Source: Sulfolobus sp. A20 (lineage in GTDB: Archaea > Thermoproteota > Thermoprotei_A > Sulfolobales > Sulfolobaceae). From it: 64,000 nt of DNA. The notes under the pieces were generated by a model. It ran no database searches, was not told where the DNA came from, and saw nothing but the letters and a program-made list of their open reading frames with translations. How positions within the stretch are numbered: the stretch's first letter is position 1; each line of letters starts with the position of its first letter. This document shows positions 53,583 through 62,458 of this stretch, in pieces. The stretch covers positions 2,432,384 to 2,496,383 of the forward strand of contig NZ_CP017006.1 in NCBI RefSeq assembly GCF_001719125.1. The letters run 5' to 3'. A program made the position numbers and the translations under genes.

Positions 53583-55079
53583 TTATAAACTATCCACAAA
53601 TATAATCTTTCTGATTTTTTTGTAAAATGCTACTTTTTCATTGACATAATTTAATAATTCTTCCTCACTTACCTTACCCTTATACTCATCCTTTAATACT
53701 ACTTTAGCGAAAACCCTATGACCTACTTCTGGATCCAACTCCCCATCAACGTAAGCCTTTTTTACGGCGGGATGACTTTCTAAAATTATTTCCAAATCCC
53801 TAGGTAATATTGGATAAGCTTTATACTTTAAAAACCTCTTCTTAAGCCCCTTAAAGTAAAGTAAACCATTATGATCCATTACGAATATATCCCCCGTATA
53901 AAGCCATCCGTTTCTAATAGCCTTATTGGTCTCATTTAAATCTATTACCCCATTACTTCCATAACCCTTCATATTCCAAGGAGACTTAACTATTAACTCT
54001 CCTTCTTGACCTATTGGAACTTCTCTGGTACCCGTTTCCTTATCGACTAGTTTTATCTCTACAGTTGGCAATGGAATGCCTACGCTCCCATATACCTTAA
54101 GGTTAGAGGGTTGGTATGTCACAGCTAATCCCTCAGTTAAACCATATACTTGAACAAGAGGTAAGCCTAATTCCTCAAAATATATCTTTTGCAATTCCGG
54201 AGGAACTGGAGCCGCTCCGGTAATACATAGCTTTAAGCTAAATTTCTCCTTTTTCAAATTATCATAGACTTCTTTAAACACTAAAGGAGGGGCAGGCCAA
54301 ATATTAACCTTATATTTGTCTAATGACTCTAACACTCTGTCTTTATCATACCTCCTAAGTAATACCACCTTTCCCTTCTCTATCATACTGCCTAAAAGTG
54401 CATTTAACCCAAATATATGAGCTATTGGAAGGGAAATGAGTATAGTATTTCCCTCGCCTATCTCCTTAGATCTGACAGATGTACTTACATAATTTGAGGC
54501 AATCAGACCGAAGTGCGTATGGTAAACTTCATACGTTCTTCCTATAATTCCTGCGTAATGCATCGATACAGCTATATCTTCTCTTGGATTTACTTTAGCA
54601 TAAGTCACTTCCTCAGATGCAGACAACCTACTCAGATCGCTTTCAGAGTTTAGAGAAAGGACTTTATAGCGAGAAGATAATATTTCTCTTTCTCTCTTTA
54701 AAATTTCATCTTCTGTGACAATAATTTTAGGGTTAGTCAAAGAGAGCTGATATTCTAGATCCTTTCCAGATGTTAAAGGATCTATTAAAGCTACCCTAAC
54801 CCCTATGATAAACGAGCCAAAAATTATTGGTATAACTAAAGGACTATTGTACATAATTAATGCTATTGCATCTCCTTTTTTCAGTCCTTCTTGTTGTAAA
54901 TAATTAGAAAATCTTCTTGATAGAGAGTAAAGGTTATTATAAGTGTACTCCTTATTTTCGTAGACCAGAAATGTAGAATCTCCCTTCTCTTTTGACGCTT
55001 TTTCTAAAAAGTAATACGCTGGTTCTTCTGGAATCTTTAAGTCTAAATCCTTTGGATAAAATTTAGACCATATGCTCAT
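53583..55079 (-). CDS. Acyl-CoA synthetase-like protein with degenerate ATP motif and missing C-terminal lysine
   Basis: A 498-residue adenylate-forming-fold protein: FIIGVRVALIDPLTSGKDLE, ISLPIAHIFGLNALLGSMIE, VQVYGLTEGLAVTY, WLYTGDIFVMDHNGLLYF. The phosphate-binding loop normally reading TSGTTGxPKG is MHYAGIIGRTYEVYH here, without the Lys or Thr residues. The protein ends at KKIRKIIFVDSL, before the PKTxxGK motif that carries the catalytic Lys. It may be non-adenylating, regulatory or a specialised ligase. It lies 68 bases downstream of the HAD/ECH fusion gene on the same strand. Confidence 0.75.
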   Translation of the reverse strand: MSIWSKFYPKDLDLKIPEEPAYYFLEKASKEKGDSTFLVYENKEYTYNNLYSLSRRFSNYLQQEGLKKGDAIALIMYNSPLVIPIIFGSFIIGVRVALIDPLTSGKDLEYQLSLTNPKIIVTEDEILKREREILSSRYKVLSLNSESDLSRLSASEEVTYAKVNPREDIAVSMHYAGIIGRTYEVYHTHFGLIASNYVSTSVRSKEIGEGNTILISLPIAHIFGLNALLGSMIEKGKVVLLRRYDKDRVLESLDKYKVNIWPAPPLVFKEVYDNLKKEKFSLKLCITGAAPVPPELQKIYFEELGLPLVQVYGLTEGLAVTYQPSNLKVYGSVGIPLPTVEIKLVDKETGTREVPIGQEGELIVKSPWNMKGYGSNGVIDLNETNKAIRNGWLYTGDIFVMDHNGLLYFKGLKKRFLKYKAYPILPRDLEIILESHPAVKKAYVDGELDPEVGHRVFAKVVLKDEYKGKVSEEELLNYVNEKVAFYKKIRKIIFVDSL

Positions 55080-55147
55080 AGATATTCTTAATTTACGTAT
55101 TATATATAAAGTTTTTTATCATAAAAAATAATAATATATAAAAATTC

Positions 55148-57118
55148 TTATCTTCCCTTATATCTAGGCTGTCTCTTCTCTATAAACGCTTTCATTCCCT
55201 CTTTGAAATCCTCAGTTGCCGATAGAATGAAGAGGTCTTGAGAGGCAGAACGTAGTTGTGTTAGGAAGGAATTTCTAATGGAATTAATAGCCCTCTTTAT
55301 TGCCATAGTAGATAAAGGTGCAATTCTCTTTATCTTCTCCACAATTTCTACAGTAGTAATTTCCAATTGATCTGACGGGACTACAATATCCACTAAACCC
55401 AATTCCTTAGCTTGTTTAGCACTCATCCAATCACCAGTTAACGCATATCTAGCAATTTTCCTACTAACGAATCCAACTCCCACAGAGGAAGCTAATGGTG
55501 GTAAAGCACCTATTAAACCCTCTGGAATGGAGAAAATTGCGTCCTCGCTGGCTATTATAATATCGAATAATATGTTTAGTTCCATTCCACCTCCAAATGC
55601 TAGTCCATTGACGGCAGAGACTATAGGCTTATTATAATTCATCAAGAGATTAATTAGCGGAGAGGAGATCTTCTCATCCCACTCTAAAACCCCAGCCATT
55701 TCCTTCCAATAATGCATCATCTCTATGTCATCTCCAGCACAGAATGCCCTACCTTCTCCTGTAATCACTACCGCCCTTATTTCTGGGTCTTCTTTAGCTT
55801 TACTGAAGGCTTGAGTTAACCCATTCCACATCGCTTCGTTTAACGCATTCAATTTATCTGGTCTTGACATCGTTATTTTAGCGTAGTCATGTAACTTCTC
55901 ATACTTGACAGGGCCAAAATTTACTCTCTCATACTTCCACTTATAAAACCCTTCACCACTCTTCACACCTAATTTTCCCTTTTCAACCATCTCAACTAAT
56001 AGGGGATCAGGCTTGTAATTCTCGTTCTTAGTTGTCTCATACCTTATTTTAAGAAAGTTAACCACGTTATCAACTCCATACTTATCTGCAAATGTCAGAG
56101 GTCCTTGTGGCCATCCCATTCCCTTAACCATTCCCTTATCTATATCCTCTATTGAAGACACTTGATTCCTCAAAAGCCAAGCTCCCTCATTTACCGCTGG
56201 AGCTATTATCCTTAAGGGGTTAATATAATACATGTTATCTGTAGGAACGATTTTAGGTCTCTCATATACCTTACCAGAATAATCATAAAATCCCTTGCCA
56301 ACTTTCATCCCTAACCTTCCTTCCTCGACTAATTTCTTCAGAACCTTAAAGTGTGGAGGTTCCGTTTCACCTCTCTTAATTGCTTCTAATGCTACGTTAT
56401 AAGATACATCAATCCCAGTGAAGTCCATTAACTCTAAAAATCCCATTGGCATTCCCAATCTAAATCTCGTCATAGCGTCAATGTCTTCTTTAGGATATCC
56501 CTCATCGTATAGCAAGACTGCTTCGGGGAAAGTTCTCCCATTTATCCTATTTACCAGGAAACCTGGAATATCTTTTCTTACAATAACGTAATCCTTATTT
56601 ATACTTTTTGCAAAATCTACCGTTTTCTTTAAAGTATCCTCACTAGTCTTATTACCCATGATAATTTCCACCAATGGCATTAACACTGGAGGATTCATGA
56701 AGTGTAATCCAATAAACCTATCTTCTCTCTTCGTTGCTTCAGCTAGGTAACTAATTGGAATTGAAGAAGTATTAGTTGCAAATATTGTCTCATTCTTAAC
56801 TATGTTATCTAAGTCTGAAAAAATCTTTCGCTTAACTTCTGAATTTTCGACGACAGCTTCTATGACATAATCTACGTCAGCGAATTCTTTAAGATTAGTT
56901 GTAGTTTTTATACGTGACATTACCTTATCCACTTCCTCCTTTAACTGTCCCCTTTCCTTCAACTTTTCCAATGACCACTTTATCTTTTGAACAGCGTTTT
57001 GTAAGATACTATCTGACACATCAGATAAAGTCACTTGATACCCAGCAATTGCAGCGACTTCAGCAATCCCATGACCCATAGTTCCAGCTCCTACTACACC
57101 TACTTTTGATATGGGCAT
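55148..57118 (-). CDS. 3-Hydroxyacyl-CoA dehydrogenase/enoyl-CoA hydratase fusion
   Basis: A 656-residue bifunctional protein. Residues 1-390 are 3-hydroxyacyl-CoA dehydrogenase: GVVGAGTMGHGIAEVAAIAG NAD-binding motif, ATNTSSIPISYLAEATKRED, FIGLHFMNPPVLMPLVEII with the catalytic His, and two C-terminal helical repeats (AVLLYDEGYP, GAWLLRN). Residues 400-656 are a crotonase: GEGRAFCAGDD, NGLAFGGGMELNILFD and FSIPEGLIGALPP with both acid residues. It performs the hydration and oxidation steps of beta-oxidation. The order is dehydrogenase first, as in other archaea. Divergent from a true thiolase at 57208. Confidence 0.92.
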   Translation of the reverse strand: MPISKVGVVGAGTMGHGIAEVAAIAGYQVTLSDVSDSILQNAVQKIKWSLEKLKERGQLKEEVDKVMSRIKTTTNLKEFADVDYVIEAVVENSEVKRKIFSDLDNIVKNETIFATNTSSIPISYLAEATKREDRFIGLHFMNPPVLMPLVEIIMGNKTSEDTLKKTVDFAKSINKDYVIVRKDIPGFLVNRINGRTFPEAVLLYDEGYPKEDIDAMTRFRLGMPMGFLELMDFTGIDVSYNVALEAIKRGETEPPHFKVLKKLVEEGRLGMKVGKGFYDYSGKVYERPKIVPTDNMYYINPLRIIAPAVNEGAWLLRNQVSSIEDIDKGMVKGMGWPQGPLTFADKYGVDNVVNFLKIRYETTKNENYKPDPLLVEMVEKGKLGVKSGEGFYKWKYERVNFGPVKYEKLHDYAKITMSRPDKLNALNEAMWNGLTQAFSKAKEDPEIRAVVITGEGRAFCAGDDIEMMHYWKEMAGVLEWDEKISSPLINLLMNYNKPIVSAVNGLAFGGGMELNILFDIIIASEDAIFSIPEGLIGALPPLASSVGVGFVSRKIARYALTGDWMSAKQAKELGLVDIVVPSDQLEITTVEIVEKIKRIAPLSTMAIKRAINSIRNSFLTQLRSASQDLFILSATEDFKEGMKAFIEKRQPRYKGR

Positions 57119-57207
57119 AAATATATAACAATTTTATAAAATAATAAAATTTTCTCATAAATCACTACTACAAAAAATTAATTAACTTCTGAGAAGAGTA
57201 TATAACT

Positions 57208-58398
57208 ATGACAAATGTAGCTATAGTTGGAACTGGACATACCAAATTTGGACTTAGAAATGACGTAAATCTACAAGAACTTGCATGGGAAGCGGTCAAA
57301 CAAGCATTAGAAGAGGCTAATATTGAACAAAAGGACATTGACATGTTCGTAGTAGGAAATGCTGGTGGATGGAGTTCTGAACCATTATCAGCTATCGCAA
57401 TTGGTGAGTATTGTAATTTGACACCTAAAGGTACTATGAGAGTCGAGGCTGCTTGTGCAACTGGCAGTGCAGCCATGAGAATAGCTTATCAAGCTATTAA
57501 GTCCGGAGAATCTAAGGTCGCTCTAGTTGTAGGAGTTGAACAAATGAACCAATCTCCACATCAAGTAGCCGTAGAAATGATGGGAAGAGCAGGGAATTAC
57601 TTCTGGGAATTTGAGAACTTTGGCTTAACTTTTCCAGGTTATTACGCCCTATATGCAACGAGGAGAATGGCTAAGTATGGAATGAAAGAGGAAGATTTAG
57701 GTAAGATTGCAATTAAGAATCACTATTATGGCAGTTTCAATCCTTACGCTACCTTCCAAAAGCAAATAAAAATGGAAGATTATCTAAAATCCAGAGTTGT
57801 AGCTTATCCGTTAAAAGTTTATGATGCTTGCCCTATTACCGACGGAGCTGCTGCTATGATATTAGCCTCAGAGGAAGTAGCTAAGAAGTTAACGGACTCA
57901 CCAGTTTGGATAGTCTCGCAAGGATTTGCCTCCGGAACAATAAACCTATCAAAAAGAGATGAGTTCTTAAATATTGACGTAGCTAGGATTGCCACAGAAG
58001 AAGCTTATAAGAGGGCTAATGTTGAATTTGATAATGCTTGGAAGTATTTCGATGTGGCTGACGTTCACGATTGTTTCACAATTGCTGAAATAATGGCTTA
58101 TGAAGACTTAGGATTCGCAAAGAGAGGGGAAGGGCATATACTAGCAAGGGAGGAACAGACATACATTGGAGGTAAAATACCAGTAAACGTTGACGGTGGG
58201 TTAAAGGCTAAAGGACATCCAATAGGGGCTACTGGTGTAAGCATGGCAGTATCAATAACAAGACAACTACTATATAGGGCTCATAAAGGAACACAAGTAG
58301 AAGTAAAGAACGGAATGGGAATAACACACAACGTAGGAGGAACAGGACATTACGCATACGTAACAATATACTCAACTAGAAAGCCTTCAAGTGGTTAA
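57208..58398 (+). CDS. Thiolase (SCP-x type, with catalytic Cys)
   Basis: A 396-residue thiolase with the nucleophile C83 in EAACATGSAAM, the DVHDCFTIAE helix, and NVDGGLKAKGHPIGATGVSM carrying the catalytic His. The C-terminal Cys of bacterial thiolases is replaced by NVGGTGH as in SCP-x thiolases. It should cleave 3-ketoacyl-CoA to acetyl-CoA and a shortened acyl-CoA. It is linked to a DUF35 gene overlapping it by a few bases and is divergent from the HAD/ECH fusion, forming a full beta-oxidation set. Confidence 0.9.
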   Translation: MTNVAIVGTGHTKFGLRNDVNLQELAWEAVKQALEEANIEQKDIDMFVVGNAGGWSSEPLSAIAIGEYCNLTPKGTMRVEAACATGSAAMRIAYQAIKSGESKVALVVGVEQMNQSPHQVAVEMMGRAGNYFWEFENFGLTFPGYYALYATRRMAKYGMKEEDLGKIAIKNHYYGSFNPYATFQKQIKMEDYLKSRVVAYPLKVYDACPITDGAAAMILASEEVAKKLTDSPVWIVSQGFASGTINLSKRDEFLNIDVARIATEEAYKRANVEFDNAWKYFDVADVHDCFTIAEIMAYEDLGFAKRGEGHILAREEQTYIGGKIPVNVDGGLKAKGHPIGATGVSMAVSITRQLLYRAHKGTQVEVKNGMGITHNVGGTGHYAYVTIYSTRKPSSG

Positions 58399-58399
58399 C

Positions 58400-58942
58400 A
58401 TGGGAGTAACTGAGGTAAAGGAAAAGATATATAGTGAGATAGATAGAAAGGTAGCGGAGCAAATAGATGCTTTAATAAAGTCCAGTGGAATGCCTATAAT
58501 AAGAGATTTAAAAACGAATAACCCACTTTGGATTGATGTTAGGGAATTAACTCAGAGATTTGTAATTCCTATAGGAAAAATATACAAATTCTTCGAATAT
58601 TTATCTAAAGGAAAAATAATAGGAACTAAATGCCCTAAGTGCGGAACAATATACTTCCCTCCTCAAGATGATTGCACTAAATGTAAATTGTCTGGATTAG
58701 ATACTGTTGAACTTTCCGGAGAAGGGGAACTTCTTACTTATACGATAATTACAGTGAAACCTGTCAGCTTCATGCATTATCAAGATTACGTGGTAGGTAT
58801 AGCTAGATTAAAAGAGGGCATAAACGTGCTAGCTTGGGTTAATGAGGATCCTAAGAATATTCAAGTAGGGATGAAAGTGAGAGTGAATATCGCTAAGAGA
58901 GAGCCAGAGGGCTATCTAGTTTATGAGTTAAAAAAGGTATAA
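58400..58942 (+). CDS. DUF35 zinc-ribbon/OB-fold protein, partner of the thiolase
   Basis: A protein of about 180 residues, longer than the other two DUF35 proteins because of a 70-residue N-terminal helical extension with AEQIDALIKSSGMPIIRDL-type segments. Zinc ribbon GTKCPKCGTIYFPPQDDCTK is followed by an OB fold with ELSGEGELLTYTIITVKP and VVGIARLKEGINVLAWV. The frame is open from GTG 58391, which overlaps the thiolase stop. ATG 58400 just after the stop is the likelier start. It probably forms a complex with the thiolase. Confidence 0.85.
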   Translation: MGVTEVKEKIYSEIDRKVAEQIDALIKSSGMPIIRDLKTNNPLWIDVRELTQRFVIPIGKIYKFFEYLSKGKIIGTKCPKCGTIYFPPQDDCTKCKLSGLDTVELSGEGELLTYTIITVKPVSFMHYQDYVVGIARLKEGINVLAWVNEDPKNIQVGMKVRVNIAKREPEGYLVYELKKV

Positions 58943-58961
58943 TTTTTTATTATAAAAAATT

Positions 58962-60629
58962 CTAAGATGAACTTGATGAAGTATAGATGTTATTGTATTT
59001 TTCCCTCATCACTTTCTTATCAAATTTACCAGTTGACGTTTTTGGTATTTCTTTTTCGAATATTATCTCATCTGGTAGTTGCCACTTTGCAAACCTCTTC
59101 AATAAATGTTCTCTTAACTCCTCCTTAACCCTATCCCTTGATAAATTCTCATACTCCTCCTTCAAGACAACAATCGCTAATGGCCTCTCCCCCCACTTAG
59201 GATGGGGAACACCAATAACACTAGCCTCCTTAACATAAGGATGAGCCATCAAATAATTCTCCAAATCAATACTACTAATCCACTCACCACCACTCTTAAC
59301 AACATCCTTCAACCTATCAACAAGCTTAATATAGCCCAAAGAATCAATAACACCAACATCACCACTCCTCCACCAACCATCCTCAGTAAAAGACTTAGAA
59401 GACCTAGGATCATCAAAATACTCCCTAGCAATCCAAGGACCCCTAAACCACAACTCACCAACACTCCTACCATCCCAAGGCAAATCACCACCAGAAACAG
59501 GATCAACCAACCTAACCTCAACACCAAACATGAGTAATCCTTGCTTCATTTTCTCAAATCTCTCAATATCATCAAGACTCATTAACTCACTCTTTGGGAG
59601 AGCCATGGAGACTAATGGACTCGTTTCTGTTGCCCCATATCCTTGAACTATTTTTCCTCCGAGTTCTTTAAAGGCTTTGGCTAAAGCAGCTGGTGGCTCA
59701 CTTCCACCACAAGTTATCCTTAGTCCGGGAGTCTTAACTCCCATTTTCTGAAGCCTTCTCACGACCTCCAAAAGTATAGTTGGAACACCATTGGTAAAAG
59801 TAACTTTATGATTGACAATATGCTCTACCAATGTATCTGGAGTGTATCTTCCAGGGTATATTGTTTTCGTTCCTATTAAGGTCGTAGCATAAGGAGCTCC
59901 CCAACCATTGGCATGAAACATTGGAACTATCTGTAAACCCACGTCAGAAGGTGTTAATTGGTTTGCAATAACTACAGCAGCTGCGTGTAGATATATTGAT
60001 CTATGAGAGTAAAAGATTCCCTTTGGTGGACCAGTAGTGCCTGATGTAAATGCGGCAGTAGCTGCTGACGTTTCGTCAATAACCTTAGAAGCCCTATTGG
60101 GAGAGTGAGACTTTACTAATTCCTCATATCCCACTACCTTTCTTAGATTTGTCTTGATCTCTTCTACTGGTTTATCACTCATTAAGACTATGAAGTTGAA
60201 ATCGTATCCCTTAGCTAAAACTTCAGCTAATTGTGTTAAAGATTCATCGACAAGTAACCCCTTAGGTTTTGTGTGCTTAATAATATAATCTAGCTCAGAT
60301 GGGTGTAATCTTATATTCAATTCTAGAAGAACCCCACCAACCGATGGTATAGAAAAGTATGACTCGTAAAATCTATGATCATTCCAGTCAAGAATTCCAA
60401 TAGTCTCTCCTGGCTTCACATCTAATTCACTTTCTAAAGCATTTGCAAAACTGTTTACTCTTTCATAAACCTTTCTATAAGTTAATTTATGTATTAATCC
60501 TCCTTGAAGTCTTCTATCTGAAATAATCTCAGTATCTCCGTGAACTTTCGAGGCATATTCTAATAGCTTATGCACATTTAATTGATATGAATCATTCATT
60601 GTTGAGGGCATTCCTTTAATGATTTCCAT
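58962..60629 (-). CDS. AMP-forming fatty acyl-CoA synthetase, paralogue B
   Basis: A 555-residue ligase with FTSGTTGPPKGIFYSHRS, PMFHANGWGAPYATTLIG, QGYGATETSPLVSMALPKSE, GWWRSGDVGVIDSLGYIKLV, KDVVKSGGEWISS and IPKTSTGKFDKKVMREKYNN with the catalytic Lys. It ends in an unusual run of Ser residues (TSSSSS). Residues encoded by 59038-59530 are the same as in paralogue A at 50590, while the N-terminal region is clearly different (for example MPSTMNDSYQ versus LKSTTNDDWQ). This is consistent with recent gene conversion. It is convergent with the thiolase/DUF35 pair. Confidence 0.88.
   Translation of the reverse strand: MEIIKGMPSTMNDSYQLNVHKLLEYASKVHGDTEIISDRRLQGGLIHKLTYRKVYERVNSFANALESELDVKPGETIGILDWNDHRFYESYFSIPSVGGVLLELNIRLHPSELDYIIKHTKPKGLLVDESLTQLAEVLAKGYDFNFIVLMSDKPVEEIKTNLRKVVGYEELVKSHSPNRASKVIDETSAATAAFTSGTTGPPKGIFYSHRSIYLHAAAVVIANQLTPSDVGLQIVPMFHANGWGAPYATTLIGTKTIYPGRYTPDTLVEHIVNHKVTFTNGVPTILLEVVRRLQKMGVKTPGLRITCGGSEPPAALAKAFKELGGKIVQGYGATETSPLVSMALPKSELMSLDDIERFEKMKQGLLMFGVEVRLVDPVSGGDLPWDGRSVGELWFRGPWIAREYFDDPRSSKSFTEDGWWRSGDVGVIDSLGYIKLVDRLKDVVKSGGEWISSIDLENYLMAHPYVKEASVIGVPHPKWGERPLAIVVLKEEYENLSRDRVKEELREHLLKRFAKWQLPDEIIFEKEIPKTSTGKFDKKVMREKYNNIYTSSSSS
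59038..59530 (-). repeat. 493-bp near-identical inverted repeat, copy 2 (within acyl-CoA synthetase B)
   Basis: Complement of copy 1 at 51707-52199 with one difference seen. The two copies are inverted relative to each other, about 6.8 kb apart, with the lipoate-ligase-like, HAD/ECH, thiolase and DUF35 genes between them. Confidence 0.9.
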
Positions 60630-60815
60630 TGATAATGTAATATGTAAAACTAATATTTATATTTTATTTCAAGATATTGTAAAATAATCCATTAATATTA
60701 TAAATTATGAAAAGACTTTAGAATGAAGTTTCATAAGAGTAACTTCATGATTTCTTTTCAAAATAAAAAAGAGACGTAGTTCCCTTAAAATATATCTCCC
60801 ATCAATAACTAGAAT

Positions 60816-60893
60816 AGCTGACCCTCTCCCGGTCTTAAAAGGCATTTACAAAGTGATGAAAGCCTTACCCTTTAGGGCGTGGAGAAAGTCAGC
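60816..60893. repeat. Back-to-back pair of IS605-like ends (imperfect 78-bp palindrome)
   Basis: The left half (about 60816-60846, minus orientation) reads gctgaccctctcccggtctt then aaaaggc. The right half (about 60858-60893, plus orientation) reads agccttaccctttagggcgt then ggagaaagtcagc. The outer gctgac/gtcagc ends are inverted copies and each half carries its own short stem. The right half stops seven bases before the stop codon of the alpha/beta hydrolase gene. No transposase is near. Confidence 0.55.
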
Positions 60894-60899
60894 AAAACA

Positions 60900-61832
60900 T
60901 CACTTCTTAGATAAATGCTGGAGGAAGAAGTCCCTCGCTAACCTGCTTGATATTTCAAAACCTTTAGTATAAGCGTCAAAATGACCACCTTTAAGAATCT
61001 CTAATTCCTTAGGCATTAATGCCATATTGAAAGCTTCTAAGGCTAAATCGGTAGGAGTTAAAATATCGCTCTCAGCTACTATCATAAGTATTGGCTTAGG
61101 ACTGACTTGCTTAACATAGGTTATAGGCTCATACATTGACAAATATTCTACGCTTCTTAAAGTTACCTCATTTCTCCAGTTTGGAGCTCTCTTCTTTGCA
61201 GTTTCTGTAAACCATTCATAGGAATCTGGAGTAGGCAAAGCACAAGTTTCAGGAGGACTTTTGCACACTACTGGAATAGTTAGTGGTTTTTCACCCTTTA
61301 TTCTCCTCTCATAATCCTCAGCAAACATTCTCCTCAATTCCGGAATCATATCAGATCTTACCAGTCTCTTAAGATTTTCAGAACCACTCACCAATGGAAC
61401 TTGGGAAACTATAGCCTTAACTCTACTATCAAACGCACCTACAGTTATGACATGACCTCCCGAATAGCTAGTCCCCCAAATACCAATCCTCTCTGGGTCA
61501 ACTTCACTTCTTTGCTTTACGTAAGATATTGCATATCGATAATCCATTACTTGATCCCATGGATTTATCTCCTGCCTTGGCTCACCCTCACTTTCACCAA
61601 AATTTCTATTATCATAAACTAACACTACAAAACCTGCTGTTGCAAAAACTTCCGCAAAACTATCTAAATACATTTCTTTTACTGCTGAAAACCCGTGAGA
61701 CATGGCTATTGCCGGTGACTTTTTATCACTATCTGGTAAATACAGCCAACCCCTTAACTTAATACCACCTTCAGTAAGGAATTCCACGTTTTGTCTCTTA
61801 AACGTAAATTCAGCTTTAGACATAATTATCAT
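60900..61832 (-). CDS. Alpha/beta hydrolase (dienelactone hydrolase/peptidase S15-like)
   Basis: A 310-residue alpha/beta hydrolase with the nucleophile elbow GTSYSGG, the acid in VAESDILTPTDLAL and the His in LKGGHFDAY. The oxyanion segment AMSHGFSAVKEMYLDSFAEV is followed by VVLVYDNRNFGESEGEPRQE. This subfamily includes dienelactone hydrolase-like and acetylxylan esterase-like proteins. Substrate is unknown; an ester or lactone from ring or lipid catabolism is plausible. ATG 61823 (MSKAEFTFK) is an alternative start. Confidence 0.82.
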   Translation of the reverse strand: MIIMSKAEFTFKRQNVEFLTEGGIKLRGWLYLPDSDKKSPAIAMSHGFSAVKEMYLDSFAEVFATAGFVVLVYDNRNFGESEGEPRQEINPWDQVMDYRYAISYVKQRSEVDPERIGIWGTSYSGGHVITVGAFDSRVKAIVSQVPLVSGSENLKRLVRSDMIPELRRMFAEDYERRIKGEKPLTIPVVCKSPPETCALPTPDSYEWFTETAKKRAPNWRNEVTLRSVEYLSMYEPITYVKQVSPKPILMIVAESDILTPTDLALEAFNMALMPKELEILKGGHFDAYTKGFEISSRLARDFFLQHLSKK

Positions 61833-62102
61833 TTATTTTATCTTGTATTTAAGCTTATCTACCATAATAAATAAGTTCGCATAATTATCATTTTTGTCTA
61901 CTCAAATTCATTACTAATTTAAGCTAAGAAAACTCCCCTTCCATTAACCTTTTTTAGTCTGTGTTTTAATTTTCCCATTTAATATTTTTAAATTAAACCT
62001 AAAATTGAAACTTAGTCTCACGTCAAAATGAAGAAAGTATTCTGATATAGGGTTTTCCATTTAACGATTCTCTTATGATACATCTTGCACCTTCAATAAA
62101 AT

Positions 62103-62458
62103 TTAGTCTAATATTTCTACATTTATTTTTGAAACCTTGCTAATATCATAGAAATCCTTATCGTAAGTTATTAGCGTTTCATTAACTATAGAAGATATTA
62201 AAATATCGATTTCAACCTTAACCTTACCTCTCGACGCTAAATCCCTATAGATTTGTGAGGCTATTACAGCTTCTCTCATCGTAAATGGATATATTATTAT
62301 GTCTTCAAAGTATTGTGAAATTTTACTACTATGCTTCGACCTTAAAATCTCATAGACGTTAAACACAGTTGTAGCAATATTATCGCTTAAACTCTTTACA
62401 GCCTCATCTTATCTCCCTTCATGATTCTTATTATCACATTGGAGTCAAGTATTGCCAT
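62103..62458 (-). pseudogene. vapC: VapC toxin (PIN domain) with a frameshift
   Basis: The N-terminus starts at ATG 62458 with MAILDSNVIIRIMKGDK, including the first PIN Asp, then runs into a stop after MRL. One base earlier the frame continues as DEAVKSLSDNIATTVFNVYE and the open part from 62366 gives EILRSKHSSKISQYFEDII, LASRGKVKVEIDILISSIVN and ETLITYDKDFYDISKV with the later acidic residues. A single-base shift near 62407-62415 separates the two. The full protein would have about 118 residues. It could be a sequencing error, a real inactivation or a programmed shift. It overlaps vapB by 14 bases. Confidence 0.72.

Noticed and set aside
61401-61884. Several short + strand frames over the alpha/beta hydrolase
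   Set aside because: They run against the conserved catalytic elbow and active-site segments of the hydrolase.
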